DNA of 64,000 nt from positions 345,632 through 409,631 of the forward strand of contig JBIISM010000001.1 of assembly GCA_044341025.1 (NCBI GenBank). Direction: 5' to 3'. A model generated the notes under the pieces. It did not search any database. It saw nothing but the letters and a program-made list of their open reading frames with translations, and was not told where the DNA came from. Shown in pieces: positions 24,401 through 33,393 of this stretch (within the stretch, counting starts at the first letter, position 1; every line of letters begins with the position of its first letter). The translations under genes were made by a program, and so were the position numbers. Source of the DNA: JABMMZ01 sp044341025 (GTDB taxonomy: Bacteria > Bacteroidota > Bacteroidia > NS11-12g > UBA955).

Positions 24401-25345
24401 TTATGCAGAATGTTGGCTTGACAACCATCGCTCTGCATCCAAGGCAGCCATGCATCCACTTCCCGCAGCAGTAACGGCTTGACGGTAAATTTTATCTTGT
24501 GCATCACCGCAAGCAAACACACCTTCAATATTGGTGAATGAACTTCCTGGTTTTGTCATAATATAACCTTGCTCATCCATATTGATCCATGGTTTGAAAA
24601 TAGAAGTGTTAGGGGTGTGGCCAATTGCAACAAAAAATCCTGTCACACTAATTGTTTTCAAGCTGCCATCTATAGTACTTTTTAATCTTGCACCTTCAAC
24701 AACAGAATCGCCAAGTATTTCATCTGTTTCCGAATTAAAATGAATTTCAATGTTTGGCGTGTTCTCAACGCGATGTTGCATTGCTTTTGACGCTCTGAAT
24801 GTATCTCGTCTCACTATCATATGCACTTTGTTACACAATTTGGCCAAATAGCTGGCTTCTTCACAAGCTGTGTCTCCTGCTCCAACAATTGCGACATCTT
24901 GTCCTCTATAAAAGAATCCATCGCAAACAGCACATGCACTTACGCCACTGCCGTTTAGTTTTTGTTCACTAGGGATACCCAACCATTTGGCACTTGCACC
25001 TGTTGCTATAATTATCGATTCTGCCACAATTGTTTTTTTCTCATCTACGATACAAGTAAAAGGTCTTTGGCTAAAATCAACTGAGGTGACAATACCAAAT
25101 CGAATATCTGCCCCCAACCTAACGGCTTGCTTTTTGAAATGGTCCATCATCATTGGACCTTCAATTCCATCCGGATATCCGGGGTAATTTTCAACATCAG
25201 TGGTAATGGTTAATTGTCCACCTGGTTGCAAGCCCTCATACATTACAGGCTTCATGTCTGCTCTAGCTGCATAAATTGCTGCCGTAAATCCTGCAGGGCC
25301 ACTGCCTATAATTAAACACTCAACTTTTTCTATTTCCTGATTCAT
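24401..25345 (-). CDS. trxB: Thioredoxin reductase
   Basis: A 314-residue FAD/NADPH flavoprotein that reduces thioredoxin. It has the FAD motif IIGSGPAGFTAAIYAAR, the redox pair CAVCDG near 137-142, the NADPH motif VGAGDTACEEASYLA, and GVFACGDAQDKIYRQAVTAAGSG near the end. The ATG at 25345 sits 4 nt after a TTAATTTG box, the same unusually short spacing seen for argS, purD and prfC. mazG follows after 2 nt. Confidence 0.97.
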   Translation of the reverse strand: MNQEIEKVECLIIGSGPAGFTAAIYAARADMKPVMYEGLQPGGQLTITTDVENYPGYPDGIEGPMMMDHFKKQAVRLGADIRFGIVTSVDFSQRPFTCIVDEKKTIVAESIIIATGASAKWLGIPSEQKLNGSGVSACAVCDGFFYRGQDVAIVGAGDTACEEASYLAKLCNKVHMIVRRDTFRASKAMQHRVENTPNIEIHFNSETDEILGDSVVEGARLKSTIDGSLKTISVTGFFVAIGHTPNTSIFKPWINMDEQGYIMTKPGSSFTNIEGVFACGDAQDKIYRQAVTAAGSGCMAALDAERWLSSQHSA

Positions 25346-25349
25346 GCTG

Positions 25350-25357
25350 CAAATTAA
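25350..25357 (-). promoter_or_regulatory. -7-like promoter box for trxB
   Basis: TTAATTTG on the minus strand, one base off TAnnTTTG, with 4 nt between it and the trxB ATG. Confidence 0.5.
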
Positions 25358-25440
25358 TTAAATTATATCTGAATCAAAAAATTGATATTATTTATGTTGA
25401 TATATTAGTCGTTAAATCTGAATAAATAGTATGTTTTTAA

Positions 25441-26970
25441 TTATTGGTTACACCCGGAATCCTTATCAGAACTGCTTTTGTTCTTTTTTTTAGTGATTCC
25501 AAAACTAAAACCAAAATAGACATCGGTTCCATAAATGTCTTTGCCTTTTAATTGTCCAATCAGATTGTCTGAGCCTATAAAGGCGGGACCAATACGCAAA
25601 TACATTCCCAATCTTGGGTTTTTATAATCATTCATCATGCCAATTGGCAAGGCTAATTCAAGAAATCGACTCTCAAATCTTGGAATAATTACAATGTATG
25701 AGGGTTTTCTCATGCCTATAGAATTCTTGCCTCTTAAGTCTTGAGACAAATTAGCTCCAAGATAAAGGAACTTAAAAATATTATAATCAAATTGCAGATT
25801 AAGAGTAGATGGCATATTGGTTTGGATGGTCTTGGCCGATGTATCGACATTCAATAGTGTGCGCATAACACTGTCTGTGTATTTCAAACCTTCATCAGTT
25901 CCGTTGCTCCAAGCGCTCGCAAACGCGGGACTTATTATAAAGGCCTTATCTCCACCTGAATTGCTTATTCTGGTATTTTTGATTTTGTTTTTATACGCAA
26001 TATGCCCGCCATCTAGAATGCTAATACCGCCTCTAAAAGTATAATTGTTTTTCTTATTGCTCACATTTTTTAAGGCTTTGTTTTTGTATTCAAATGCAGC
26101 TCCAATATCGTATCCAAATCCACTGCCTTGAAGTTTATTGTTAATTGCACCAAAGTTGATGTTTTGCAAATTTGAAAATGCAGAAATATCTGTATACCCA
26201 TATTCAAGATCCGTTTCACCAAAAACAATGGTATCTGTTCCTGCAGCTTTTACCAACAATCCTCTGTTCTTGATGTATCCGGTAGCATAACCCAATAAAA
26301 GTTTAGGTGTCACTCCAAATTTTAACACAAGATTTTCAGTGTTTATTATGGTCTTTGCCAAAGTAACGCCAAATTCGCCAAATGCATTGACATTAAATGT
26401 AAATGAGTTGTCGCCAAAGGTTTGACCAATTTGGAATTGATTTGGCCCACTGTAACTAAGCCCGCCTTTAGAACTGTCTATGCCATATCTAGCCAATCGA
26501 GCCAATGGCTCTGACACATCGTTCATTTGGAAATTGATTGTGTTTTTGTATTGAAAACCGAAGGCAAATCCGTGTGGCAAAGACATCATAAAACCAGGTG
26601 CTTTGGTTTGTAAATACAAGTTCATATTCTTAGCCCTGCCATTGATATCTTCCTTCAACCAATTGTCTTGAAACACCAATGAGCCATTGCTATTTGTATA
26701 TGAAGATGGTACTTTTCCTGTTATCAGATTATGGATTGGGAAAGGAAAATTTAATTTTAAATAATCATTATTAAAACCAAAGCCAGCAGTAATGCCATTA
26801 AAGTATAGGCGGTGTCTTGAGTTTGCTATATTCGCAGGGTTTAGATTTGCTTGATGAATGCCGCCTAAATTGCTGTGGTTTAATCCAATATACGTTTGGG
26901 CATTTAATCCAATAACTTGTGATAAAATACCTGTAAAAAGTATGTAAGTCTTGATGTTATTTAATTTCAT
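25441..26970 (-). CDS. DUF5723 family outer-membrane beta-barrel protein
   Basis: A 509-residue protein with a signal peptide (MKLNNIKTYILFTGILSQVIGLNA). The DUF5723 opening follows (LGGIHQANLNPANIANSRHRLYFNG), then long alternating strands typical of an outer-membrane barrel. Relatives resemble the PorV/FadL-type barrels found with T9SS, but the role is unknown. A Ser/Lys-rich tail (KKKNKSSSDKDS) ends it, which is unusual for a barrel. The ATG is only 18 nt from the divergent DUF423 start. Confidence 0.8.
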   Translation of the reverse strand: MKLNNIKTYILFTGILSQVIGLNAQTYIGLNHSNLGGIHQANLNPANIANSRHRLYFNGITAGFGFNNDYLKLNFPFPIHNLITGKVPSSYTNSNGSLVFQDNWLKEDINGRAKNMNLYLQTKAPGFMMSLPHGFAFGFQYKNTINFQMNDVSEPLARLARYGIDSSKGGLSYSGPNQFQIGQTFGDNSFTFNVNAFGEFGVTLAKTIINTENLVLKFGVTPKLLLGYATGYIKNRGLLVKAAGTDTIVFGETDLEYGYTDISAFSNLQNINFGAINNKLQGSGFGYDIGAAFEYKNKALKNVSNKKNNYTFRGGISILDGGHIAYKNKIKNTRISNSGGDKAFIISPAFASAWSNGTDEGLKYTDSVMRTLLNVDTSAKTIQTNMPSTLNLQFDYNIFKFLYLGANLSQDLRGKNSIGMRKPSYIVIIPRFESRFLELALPIGMMNDYKNPRLGMYLRIGPAFIGSDNLIGQLKGKDIYGTDVYFGFSFGITKKKNKSSSDKDSGCNQ

Positions 26971-26976
26971 TTTCGT

Positions 26977-26984
26977 TTAATTTG
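26977..26984 (+). promoter_or_regulatory. -7-like promoter box for DUF423-sixA-priA
   Basis: TTAATTTG, one base off consensus, with 4 nt before the GTG at 26989. The region is only 18 bp between divergent start codons, so the opposite promoter must overlap the DUF423 coding start. Confidence 0.45.
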
Positions 26985-26988
26985 TGCT

Positions 26989-27393
26989 GTGTTAATTGCA
27001 AATAAATATAAAACGATTTTTGCTTATTGTGCATTCTTGGCAGGGCTCTCTGTATTGCTCGGCGCATTTGGTGCACATACCTTAGGTAAATATATATCTC
27101 CTTATAAATTAGATGTCTTTAATAAGGCTTCCTCATATTTAATGACCCACAGTATTGCAGTCGTTTTACTTTTACTCCTCAAAAATACAACAAATTTACG
27201 AATTGAACTTTGGACTGTTTATTCAATGTTCTTTGGCGTAATTATTTTTAGCCTGTCTTTATATCTGGTTTCAATTTCTGAATTGCAAAGTTTACAGGCA
27301 TTGAAGTATTTTGGCGCAATCGCACCAATTGGAGGTACACTTATGATTGCCGCTTGGTTTGCCACTTTTTTTTATATTTTAAAAACCAAATGA
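26989..27393 (+). CDS. DUF423 family membrane protein
   Basis: A 134-residue protein with four membrane segments and the DUF423 pattern: FLAGLSVLLGAFGAHTLGKY near the start, ASSYLMTHSIAVVLLLLL in the middle, and LKYFGAIAPIGGTLMIAAW near the end. Function is unknown; the family is widespread. GTG at 26989 is the only reasonable start and lies 4 nt after a promoter box. Its stop overlaps the sixA ATG (ATGA). Confidence 0.88.
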   Translation: MLIANKYKTIFAYCAFLAGLSVLLGAFGAHTLGKYISPYKLDVFNKASSYLMTHSIAVVLLLLLKNTTNLRIELWTVYSMFFGVIIFSLSLYLVSISELQSLQALKYFGAIAPIGGTLMIAAWFATFFYILKTK

Positions 27394-27866
27394 AGACCTT
27401 AATTCTTCTCCGACACGCAAAAAGTGAAGCTCCAAGTATTTTGAAAAAAGATTTCAATCGGAATCTAAAAACAAAGGGCATAGACAACATTCATGCAGTA
27501 GCTAAAATATTTCTTGAATACAATATTCAACCTGACATCGTTTTATGCAGCTCTGCAAATAGAACAATTGAGACAATTGCTGAATTTCAAAAGGCAATCA
27601 ACACCTTATACAATGTTCAATATATGGAATCGCTCTACCATGCATCAGCTTCCAATATTTTAGAAATAATACAAAATCAGGATTCTAAAGCAGATGTTGT
27701 GATGGTGGTTGGTCATAATTTCGGCATTTCAGAACTGGCCTTATATCTTGGAGAAGAGGCATGCCCTGAATTGCCAACCTCGGGCTTGGTGGTTTTTCAA
27801 TTCACAAAACAAATACATGCTGGAGAAGGAAAATGTCTGCATTTTATCACACCTAAAACAATTTGA
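27390..27866 (+). CDS. SixA-type phosphohistidine phosphatase
   Basis: A 158-residue histidine-phosphatase-superfamily enzyme. The catalytic RHG-type motif is LLRHAKSE at the start, with SSANRTIET and a second catalytic His in VVGHNFGISELA. SixA removes phosphate from protein histidines, for example in phosphorelays; here the target is unknown. Translation is coupled at both ends: ATGA with DUF423 and TTGA with priA. Confidence 0.88.
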   Translation: MKTLILLRHAKSEAPSILKKDFNRNLKTKGIDNIHAVAKIFLEYNIQPDIVLCSSANRTIETIAEFQKAINTLYNVQYMESLYHASASNILEIIQNQDSKADVVMVVGHNFGISELALYLGEEACPELPTSGLVVFQFTKQIHAGEGKCLHFITPKTI

Positions 27867-30343
27867 ATCCAGATCCATTAAATATAGAAGCATCTGAATC
27901 TGGAGCCTTGTTCGCAGAGGTGGTTTTACCTCTTCCATTGCAAAAGTTATTTACCTACAGAATGCCTAGCGAGTTTTTCGAATTGGCTGTTGAAGGTAAA
28001 CGGGTATTTGTTCCTTTTGGAAACAGAAAAGTTTACACTGGAATAATCGTTAAATTAACGACAGTGGCACCCAAAAATTATGAGGTGCTTAATGTTATAT
28101 CGATTATTGACGATAATCCAATTATTGATCAAAGTCAATTGGTTTTTTGGCAATGGATAGCCGATTATTATATGTGTGGCCTTGGAGAAGTTATGTCTGC
28201 GGCTTTGCCTGCTGGTTTAAAAATGGCCAGCGAAACTTTTATCGCGCTTCAAGATGATTTGTTTTACGAAGAATCCGAATTGGATGACCGTGAAGTAAAA
28301 ATATTAGAGGCCCTTAAAGGTAAAGATAAACTTCGGATTTCTGAATTAGAAACGGTACTTAAATCAAAGTCTTCTTTGGTCAAAATTATTAAAAGCTTGT
28401 ATGAAAGACAGCTTATTGTGATGTTTGAGGATGTCTCTGAAACCTACAAACCCAAGAAAATAACAAGAATCAAAATTAAAGACAATTTAAGCGAATCTGA
28501 AATCGAAATGCTTTTAAATGAATTGGAAAAGAAAGCAAAGAATCAATTTCAAGCGTTTTTAGTTTTACTTTCTCAAGCCAATAAAGACGCAATTAAATCA
28601 GATTTAGTTAAAAATTTTAATCTCCAAGCCACAGCATTGAAATCTCTTGTAGACAAAGGGTTCCTGGAGCAGTATCAGGTTGAAGCATCTAGATTTCAAA
28701 ATAGAGAAGTTATTGAACAAAAATACAAATTAAGCGCAGAACAAAATTCTGCATTTCAAAGCATTATAAATTATTTTAACCAAAGTAAGAATGTATTGCT
28801 TTACGGCGCTACTTCATCTGGTAAAACCTTCATTTATATTGAATTAATAAAATCAGCCTTAAAAAAAGGAAAATCAGTTTTGTATTTAATCCCAGAAATT
28901 GCATTAACGGAACAATTAATTCAACGCCTTGAATTATATTTTGGTTCGGAAATGATGGTATCACACTCTAGATTTAGCAAAAACGAAAAGGTAGAAATAT
29001 GGAATAAAGTGAAGTCGGGAGAGGTGAAGCTTATTTTAGGTTCTCGGTCTTCATTATTCATGCCACTTCAAAATCTAGGACTAATTATTATAGATGAAGA
29101 ACACGAACCCGCTTTCAAACAATATGAAAAAGCACCAAGATACCACGCAAGAGACGCAGCTCTAGTGTTGGCAAAATCGATGGGCGCTCGAGTCCTTTTA
29201 GGGTCAGCAACACCTTCGGTTGAAACCTATCAAAACGCGCTTTTGGGAAAATATGGCTTGGTTAAATTGCCTGAAATGTATGGAAAAGCCTTAAATACCA
29301 GGATTCTTTTTGCGGATATTAAAGAAGAAACTAAGGAGAAAACAATGTCAGGTGTTTTCACAGAGCGGCTGATGGTAAAATTAAGACTATTGCAACAAGA
29401 AAAGTCTCAAGCCATTTTGTTTCAGAATAGAAAGGGATATGTTCCTATGTTAGAATGCAGCACGTGTGGTTGGGTAAGCAAGTGCATCAATTGCGATATA
29501 GCTTTAACTTATTATAAGTATTCAAATAATTTGAGATGCCATTATTGCGGTTTTAGTCAAGCAAATATTAGCAAATGTCAAGCGTGCGGAAACAATTCAA
29601 TGAGCATTCAAGGTTTTGGGACAGAGAGAATAACTGAGGAATTGCAAAATCTAATGCCTGAACTTAGAATTATGCGTTTCGACCAAGACAGTACAAAGAA
29701 AAAAAATGCTTTCCGAAATTTACTAAATGATTTTGAAGCAGGTGCTGCCGATATAATGGTTGGAACTCAAATTGCCGTCAAAGGATTGGATTATGGCAAC
29801 GTTCAGTTAACCGCGGTTATCAATGCCGATCAGCTATTAAATTTTCCGGATTTTAGATCACACGAACGAACCTTTCAATTGTTGCATCAATTATCAGGCA
29901 GGGCAGGAAGACAAGGAAGACAGGGGGAAATGATTATTCAAACCAGGCAAGTGAATCATCCTGTTTTACAATTTGTATTCAATAACGATTACGAGGGATT
30001 TTACCAACAACAAATTTTAGAAAGGGAGCAATTTAATTATGCGCCTTTTTCTAAGATGATAAAAATAACTTTGAAGCACAAGTCAGCGGATGAAATTCAA
30101 TTAGCCACATCAGAATTTGCAAAATTATTGAAATTACAATTGGGGGAGATGGTTCTCGGGCCAGAGACCCCATTTGTTTCTAAAATTAGGAATCTTTATA
30201 TTAGGAATTTGCTTATAAAGATAGATGCAGAAAAAAACAATCCAAAAAAGATTAAGAATTTTATTGGTAAAACCTTTGATTATTTGGTCTTAAGAGACAA
30301 TATTAAAGGATTGCAGATAATTGCAGATGTTGATCCACAATAA
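27863..30343 (+). CDS. priA: Primosomal protein N' (replication restart helicase)
   Basis: An 826-residue superfamily 2 helicase that reloads the replisome at stalled forks. It has the N-terminal DNA-binding domain (FAEVVLPLPLQKLFTYRMP), Walker A GATSSGKT near 314, the DEEH box at about 412, and eight zinc-binding Cys (CSTCGWVSKCINC and CHYCGFSQANISKCQAC). GTERITEEL and the QLSGRAGRQGRQGE helicase motif follow. No ATG precedes the conserved N-terminus, so it starts at a TTG that shares bases with the sixA stop (TTGA). Its stop abuts the convergent response-regulator stop with no gap. Confidence 0.96.
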   Translation: MNPDPLNIEASESGALFAEVVLPLPLQKLFTYRMPSEFFELAVEGKRVFVPFGNRKVYTGIIVKLTTVAPKNYEVLNVISIIDDNPIIDQSQLVFWQWIADYYMCGLGEVMSAALPAGLKMASETFIALQDDLFYEESELDDREVKILEALKGKDKLRISELETVLKSKSSLVKIIKSLYERQLIVMFEDVSETYKPKKITRIKIKDNLSESEIEMLLNELEKKAKNQFQAFLVLLSQANKDAIKSDLVKNFNLQATALKSLVDKGFLEQYQVEASRFQNREVIEQKYKLSAEQNSAFQSIINYFNQSKNVLLYGATSSGKTFIYIELIKSALKKGKSVLYLIPEIALTEQLIQRLELYFGSEMMVSHSRFSKNEKVEIWNKVKSGEVKLILGSRSSLFMPLQNLGLIIIDEEHEPAFKQYEKAPRYHARDAALVLAKSMGARVLLGSATPSVETYQNALLGKYGLVKLPEMYGKALNTRILFADIKEETKEKTMSGVFTERLMVKLRLLQQEKSQAILFQNRKGYVPMLECSTCGWVSKCINCDIALTYYKYSNNLRCHYCGFSQANISKCQACGNNSMSIQGFGTERITEELQNLMPELRIMRFDQDSTKKKNAFRNLLNDFEAGAADIMVGTQIAVKGLDYGNVQLTAVINADQLLNFPDFRSHERTFQLLHQLSGRAGRQGRQGEMIIQTRQVNHPVLQFVFNNDYEGFYQQQILEREQFNYAPFSKMIKITLKHKSADEIQLATSEFAKLLKLQLGEMVLGPETPFVSKIRNLYIRNLLIKIDAEKNNPKKIKNFIGKTFDYLVLRDNIKGLQIIADVDPQ

Positions 30344-30736
30344 CTAATCAGTGATTAACCTTAAGATTTTATCAAGTTTTTGAATGGTTAAAGGCTTGGT
30401 AATAAAGTTTTTGATTTCAGCATATTGAAAGGATTTTTGTTTATCAGCAGGGTCAATAGAAGATGTAAATACAAATGCAGGGATCTTGGTGTTTAATTTT
30501 CTAAATTCTTCAATAAAATCCCATCCGTTCATCACCGGCATGTTTAGGTCAAATAGGATAACCTCTGGTATGTTTTCTCCTCTATCAATTGAAAATTTCA
30601 AACGTTCAATTGCCTCGCTGGCATTGGTAAATGTTTCAACTTTTTCAGAAAACTCTACTTTTTTAAGGAGCTTATCTGTTAGATAAATGATAATTTCATC
30701 ATCATCAATGATGTATGCCAAGTCAATTTTTCTCAT
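30344..30736 (-). CDS. Single-domain response regulator (CheY-like)
   Basis: A 130-residue receiver domain with no output domain. The acidic pocket is IDDDE near the start, the phosphorylation Asp is in VILFDLNMPVMNGWDF, the Thr/Ser position is FVFTSSIDPAD, and the conserved Lys is in FITKPL. It would relay phosphate to a partner. The sequence directly upstream on the same strand is the wreck of a sensor histidine kinase whose reading frame overlapped this ATG, so this protein has probably lost its cognate kinase while staying intact. Confidence 0.93.
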   Translation of the reverse strand: MRKIDLAYIIDDDEIIIYLTDKLLKKVEFSEKVETFTNASEAIERLKFSIDRGENIPEVILFDLNMPVMNGWDFIEEFRKLNTKIPAFVFTSSIDPADKQKSFQYAEIKNFITKPLTIQKLDKILRLITD

Positions 30737-30992
30737 AAAAATAAATTTTAAATATAGTTCCTTTTCCTAATGTGAATTCAATTTTACCTTGCATTAATTC
30801 TATTTGGTTTTAACATCAAAACACCAAGTTGATAACCCTTCAATTCTTTGTCCTTTCTTTTAATCTTTCTGCACTCAAAAACAAGCACTTTTGACTTGTT
30901 TTCCGTTCGGTAATATCCCCCGCAACACGGGCTATATTTTTAGAATCTAAATTAAACATAGGGTGAAGCCTATTTTCTTGTAAATATTCCAT
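30723..30992 (-). pseudogene. Relic of a PAS-type sensor histidine kinase
   Basis: Two kinase pieces survive on the minus strand. A 50-codon ORF (30992 to 30840) contains NIARVAGDITERK and LSAERLKERT, the end of a PAS/PAC domain and its linker. Downstream, GYQLGVLMLK in one frame and IELMQGKIEFTLGKG then TIFKIYF in the next (30803 to 30738) match the G2 box and last strands of the HATPase_c domain. Everything between (HisKA, N and G1 boxes) is missing, and the pieces are in different frames. The last frame runs through the response regulator ATG, showing the old kinase-regulator overlap. Confidence 0.8.
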
Positions 30993-31308
30993 TTAATAAA
31001 TCGTTAGCAAATTTAAAATTATTATCTACAATTTTAAAATTATTAATGCACAATGTTTTAATGTAAACTATTGATTTTTAAAAAGTAGTGAAATTTATTA
31101 CCTTTTTTACTTAAATAACAGAAAATTTTCTACATAATTGACAACAGGTAATTGTATCTTCATAATAAAATCAACTGAATTTTAGTGCTTAAGGAAATAG
31201 TTCCTATTGAAAGAAAGACATAGAATAAAATTTTCCTATATAAAACAACAGATAATTTGTAGTCAATTATCTTAGACACCCAAAGCTTAAATAAGGGTAA
31301 AAGTTTTT
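30993..31308. other. AT-rich intergenic region
   Basis: About 316 bp with no credible gene. It contains a short direct repeat, TTTAAAATTATTA, near 31013 and 31034. I saw no further recognisable kinase remains. Probably decayed sequence continuing from the relic. Confidence 0.4.
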
Positions 31309-32322
31309 TCAGGAAACAAAATTTCGGATCTTAGTCAGGACACTACTGAAATCCTCAGGTAAATCAGAATTAAAATCCATCCATTTCTTGCTCTCAGGGT
31401 GCACAAATGCCAAGGTCTTTGCATGCAAGGCTTGTCGGCTCATTATTTCAAAACAATTTTGGATGAATGAGTCAAATTTAGGAAACTTAGCATGCGACAA
31501 CACTTTTAACCCACCATAGGCCTCGTCAGCAAATAATGTGTGACCAATATATTTCATATGGGCCCTTATTTGATGGGTCCTTCCAGTTTCCAATTTGCAT
31601 TCAATCAACGTGCAAAATCCAAACCTTTCCAGCACCTTGTAATGGGTAACTGCGTGCTTGCCAATACTTGGATCCTCAAAAACAGCCGATAGTCTTCTGT
31701 CTTTCAAATCGCGGCTTATATTACCCGTAACTGTTCCACTGTCGCTTTTCACATCTCCCCAAACCAAGGCATTGTAAATCCTTTGTATGCTGTGGTCGTA
31801 AAACTGTTTTGCTAAATGCACCAAAGCACTTTCAGATTTGGCTACCAAAATCAAACCACTGGTGTCTTTATCAATTCTATGAACCAATCCCGGACGCATC
31901 TCATCTGAATATTCAGGCAACTTGCTGATGTGAAATAACAAGGCGTTAACCAAGGTTCCATTGTAATTGTTGTATCCTGGATGGACCACCATTCCTGCGG
32001 CTTTGTTGACCAAAACCAAAGACTCGTCTTCGTAAACAATCGTAATTGGAATGTTTTCAGCAATTAATTCAGGATTTCTTGGCGGATTTGGCAGAACTAC
32101 TGTAACAATATCAGCTGGTTTTATCTGATAATTATTCTTTACAATCCGCTGATTTACCAATACACTGCCAACCTCTATGCCTTTTTGAACCTTTGTTCTA
32201 GTGGCATTTTCAATGCGCATGGTGAGGAATTTATCCAAACGCATGGGCTCTTGTCCTTTGTCTGCAATAAATCTATAATGCTCAAATAAATCTTGTTCGT
32301 CTAATGGTTCTTCGGTATTCAA
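31309..32322 (-). CDS. RluA/RluD-family 23S rRNA pseudouridine synthase
   Basis: A 337-residue enzyme with an N-terminal S4 RNA-binding domain (MRLDKFLTMRIENATRTKVQ) and the RluA-type catalytic domain. GMVVHPGYNNYNGTLVNALL is followed by the catalytic-Asp motif LVHRIDKDTSGLILVAK and ETGRTHQIRAHMKYIGH. It probably modifies the helix 69 region of 23S rRNA as RluD does. No ATG exists before residue 27. A TTG at 32322 is chosen because a TAACTTTG promoter box (32331-32338) lies 8 nt upstream, inside what a longer TTG-started reading would call coding. Confidence 0.92.
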   Translation of the reverse strand: MNTEEPLDEQDLFEHYRFIADKGQEPMRLDKFLTMRIENATRTKVQKGIEVGSVLVNQRIVKNNYQIKPADIVTVVLPNPPRNPELIAENIPITIVYEDESLVLVNKAAGMVVHPGYNNYNGTLVNALLFHISKLPEYSDEMRPGLVHRIDKDTSGLILVAKSESALVHLAKQFYDHSIQRIYNALVWGDVKSDSGTVTGNISRDLKDRRLSAVFEDPSIGKHAVTHYKVLERFGFCTLIECKLETGRTHQIRAHMKYIGHTLFADEAYGGLKVLSHAKFPKFDSFIQNCFEIMSRQALHAKTLAFVHPESKKWMDFNSDLPEDFSSVLTKIRNFVS

Positions 32323-32330
32323 ATCGTTTG

Positions 32331-32338
32331 CAAAGTTA
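32331..32338 (-). promoter_or_regulatory. -7 promoter box for the pseudouridine synthase
   Basis: TAACTTTG on the minus strand, an exact match, 8 nt before the TTG start chosen at 32322. Confidence 0.5.
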
Positions 32339-32380
32339 TAATATAACAATAAATTTAGGTGAATAAAACATTAAATTGGT

Positions 32381-32388
32381 TATTTTCG
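32381..32388 (+). promoter_or_regulatory. -7-like box for the PGI/PMI gene
   Basis: TATTTTCG followed by CA, identical to the box before the M1-barrel gene, 17 nt before the ATG at 32406. Confidence 0.4.
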
Positions 32389-32405
32389 CAGCAAATTACA
32401 ATTTA

Positions 32406-33392
32406 ATGACAGAAATAAACCACGAATTTGCTTTAACTAATTTTTACAATCAAATTCGATTTGCTCTAGATAATTTTAAATCCCATGGCTTAAACGCAGC
32501 ACAATTCAACAATGTTATCATTGGTGGCTTAGGTGGTTCAGGAATAGGCGGAAGAATAGCTAAATCTTATTTTTCCGATAAAGTAAATCTTCCAATAGAG
32601 GTATACAGCGATTATCAATTGCCAACTTATGCTTCTGCTGCTTCTCTTGTTATACTTAGTTCATACAGTGGTTTAACAGAAGAGACCTTGGCCATGTATG
32701 AAGAAGCAAGAAGTAAATCTTGTACAATTGTTTGTATCACTTCAGGCGGAACTTTGCTTGAATGGGTTAAAAGAGACAATGTCCCCTATTATATAGTAGA
32801 AACAGGTTACCAACCAAGAATGGCACTAGGGTTTTCTCTGACTTACAATTTACTGATTCTATCAGAGTTGTTTGGCCTTGATTTGATTCCTGAAATAAAC
32901 TCTATTTCTAGTATTTACAAGAACCTTCAAATAGAGCAAGAAAGAGCCAATGAGATGCTGGCTCATTTTAGCAACACTCTTGACAACAAGTTTGTTATCG
33001 TAGCTGATGGAATTACTGAATCAATAGGGATACGTTTTTGTCAACAGATTCAAGAAAATGCAAAAATTGAAGCATTCATAAATGTTCTCCCTGAGGCCAA
33101 TCATAATGTATTTGAAACCTATTACGGGATATTACCAAGCAACTTTATATTTTTAAATAGCCAGTCAAATGATCGAAATAAAGGCCGTTTTGCTTACCTA
33201 AAACAATTGTTAGAAAAACAAGGCAACACGATTTTTGAAATTAACTTAGACAATTCAAGCCTTGCCGAATTGTTCAAAACGATTTATATGACCGATTGGT
33301 TTTCTATTTATCTATCAAATAAAAAAGGCGCTGATAATATGACAGTTCCTAATATTAGCGGATTAAAATCCTTCCTTTTAACGTTTAAATAA
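32406..33392 (+). CDS. Bifunctional phosphoglucose/phosphomannose isomerase (SIS domain)
   Basis: A 328-residue SIS-domain protein. The sugar-phosphate loops are GGLGGSGIGGRIAKSYF and VILSSYSGLTEETLAMYEEA; a late EANHNVFETY carries the Glu-Asn-His pattern of the PGI/PMI family. The enzyme interconverts fructose-6-phosphate with glucose- and mannose-6-phosphate, feeding both central metabolism and sugar nucleotides. The ATG at 32406 is preferred over a start at 32376, which precedes the promoter box. The FAH-family gene follows after 1 nt. Confidence 0.88.
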   Translation: MTEINHEFALTNFYNQIRFALDNFKSHGLNAAQFNNVIIGGLGGSGIGGRIAKSYFSDKVNLPIEVYSDYQLPTYASAASLVILSSYSGLTEETLAMYEEARSKSCTIVCITSGGTLLEWVKRDNVPYYIVETGYQPRMALGFSLTYNLLILSELFGLDLIPEINSISSIYKNLQIEQERANEMLAHFSNTLDNKFVIVADGITESIGIRFCQQIQENAKIEAFINVLPEANHNVFETYYGILPSNFIFLNSQSNDRNKGRFAYLKQLLEKQGNTIFEINLDNSSLAELFKTIYMTDWFSIYLSNKKGADNMTVPNISGLKSFLLTFK

Positions 33393-33393
33393 A

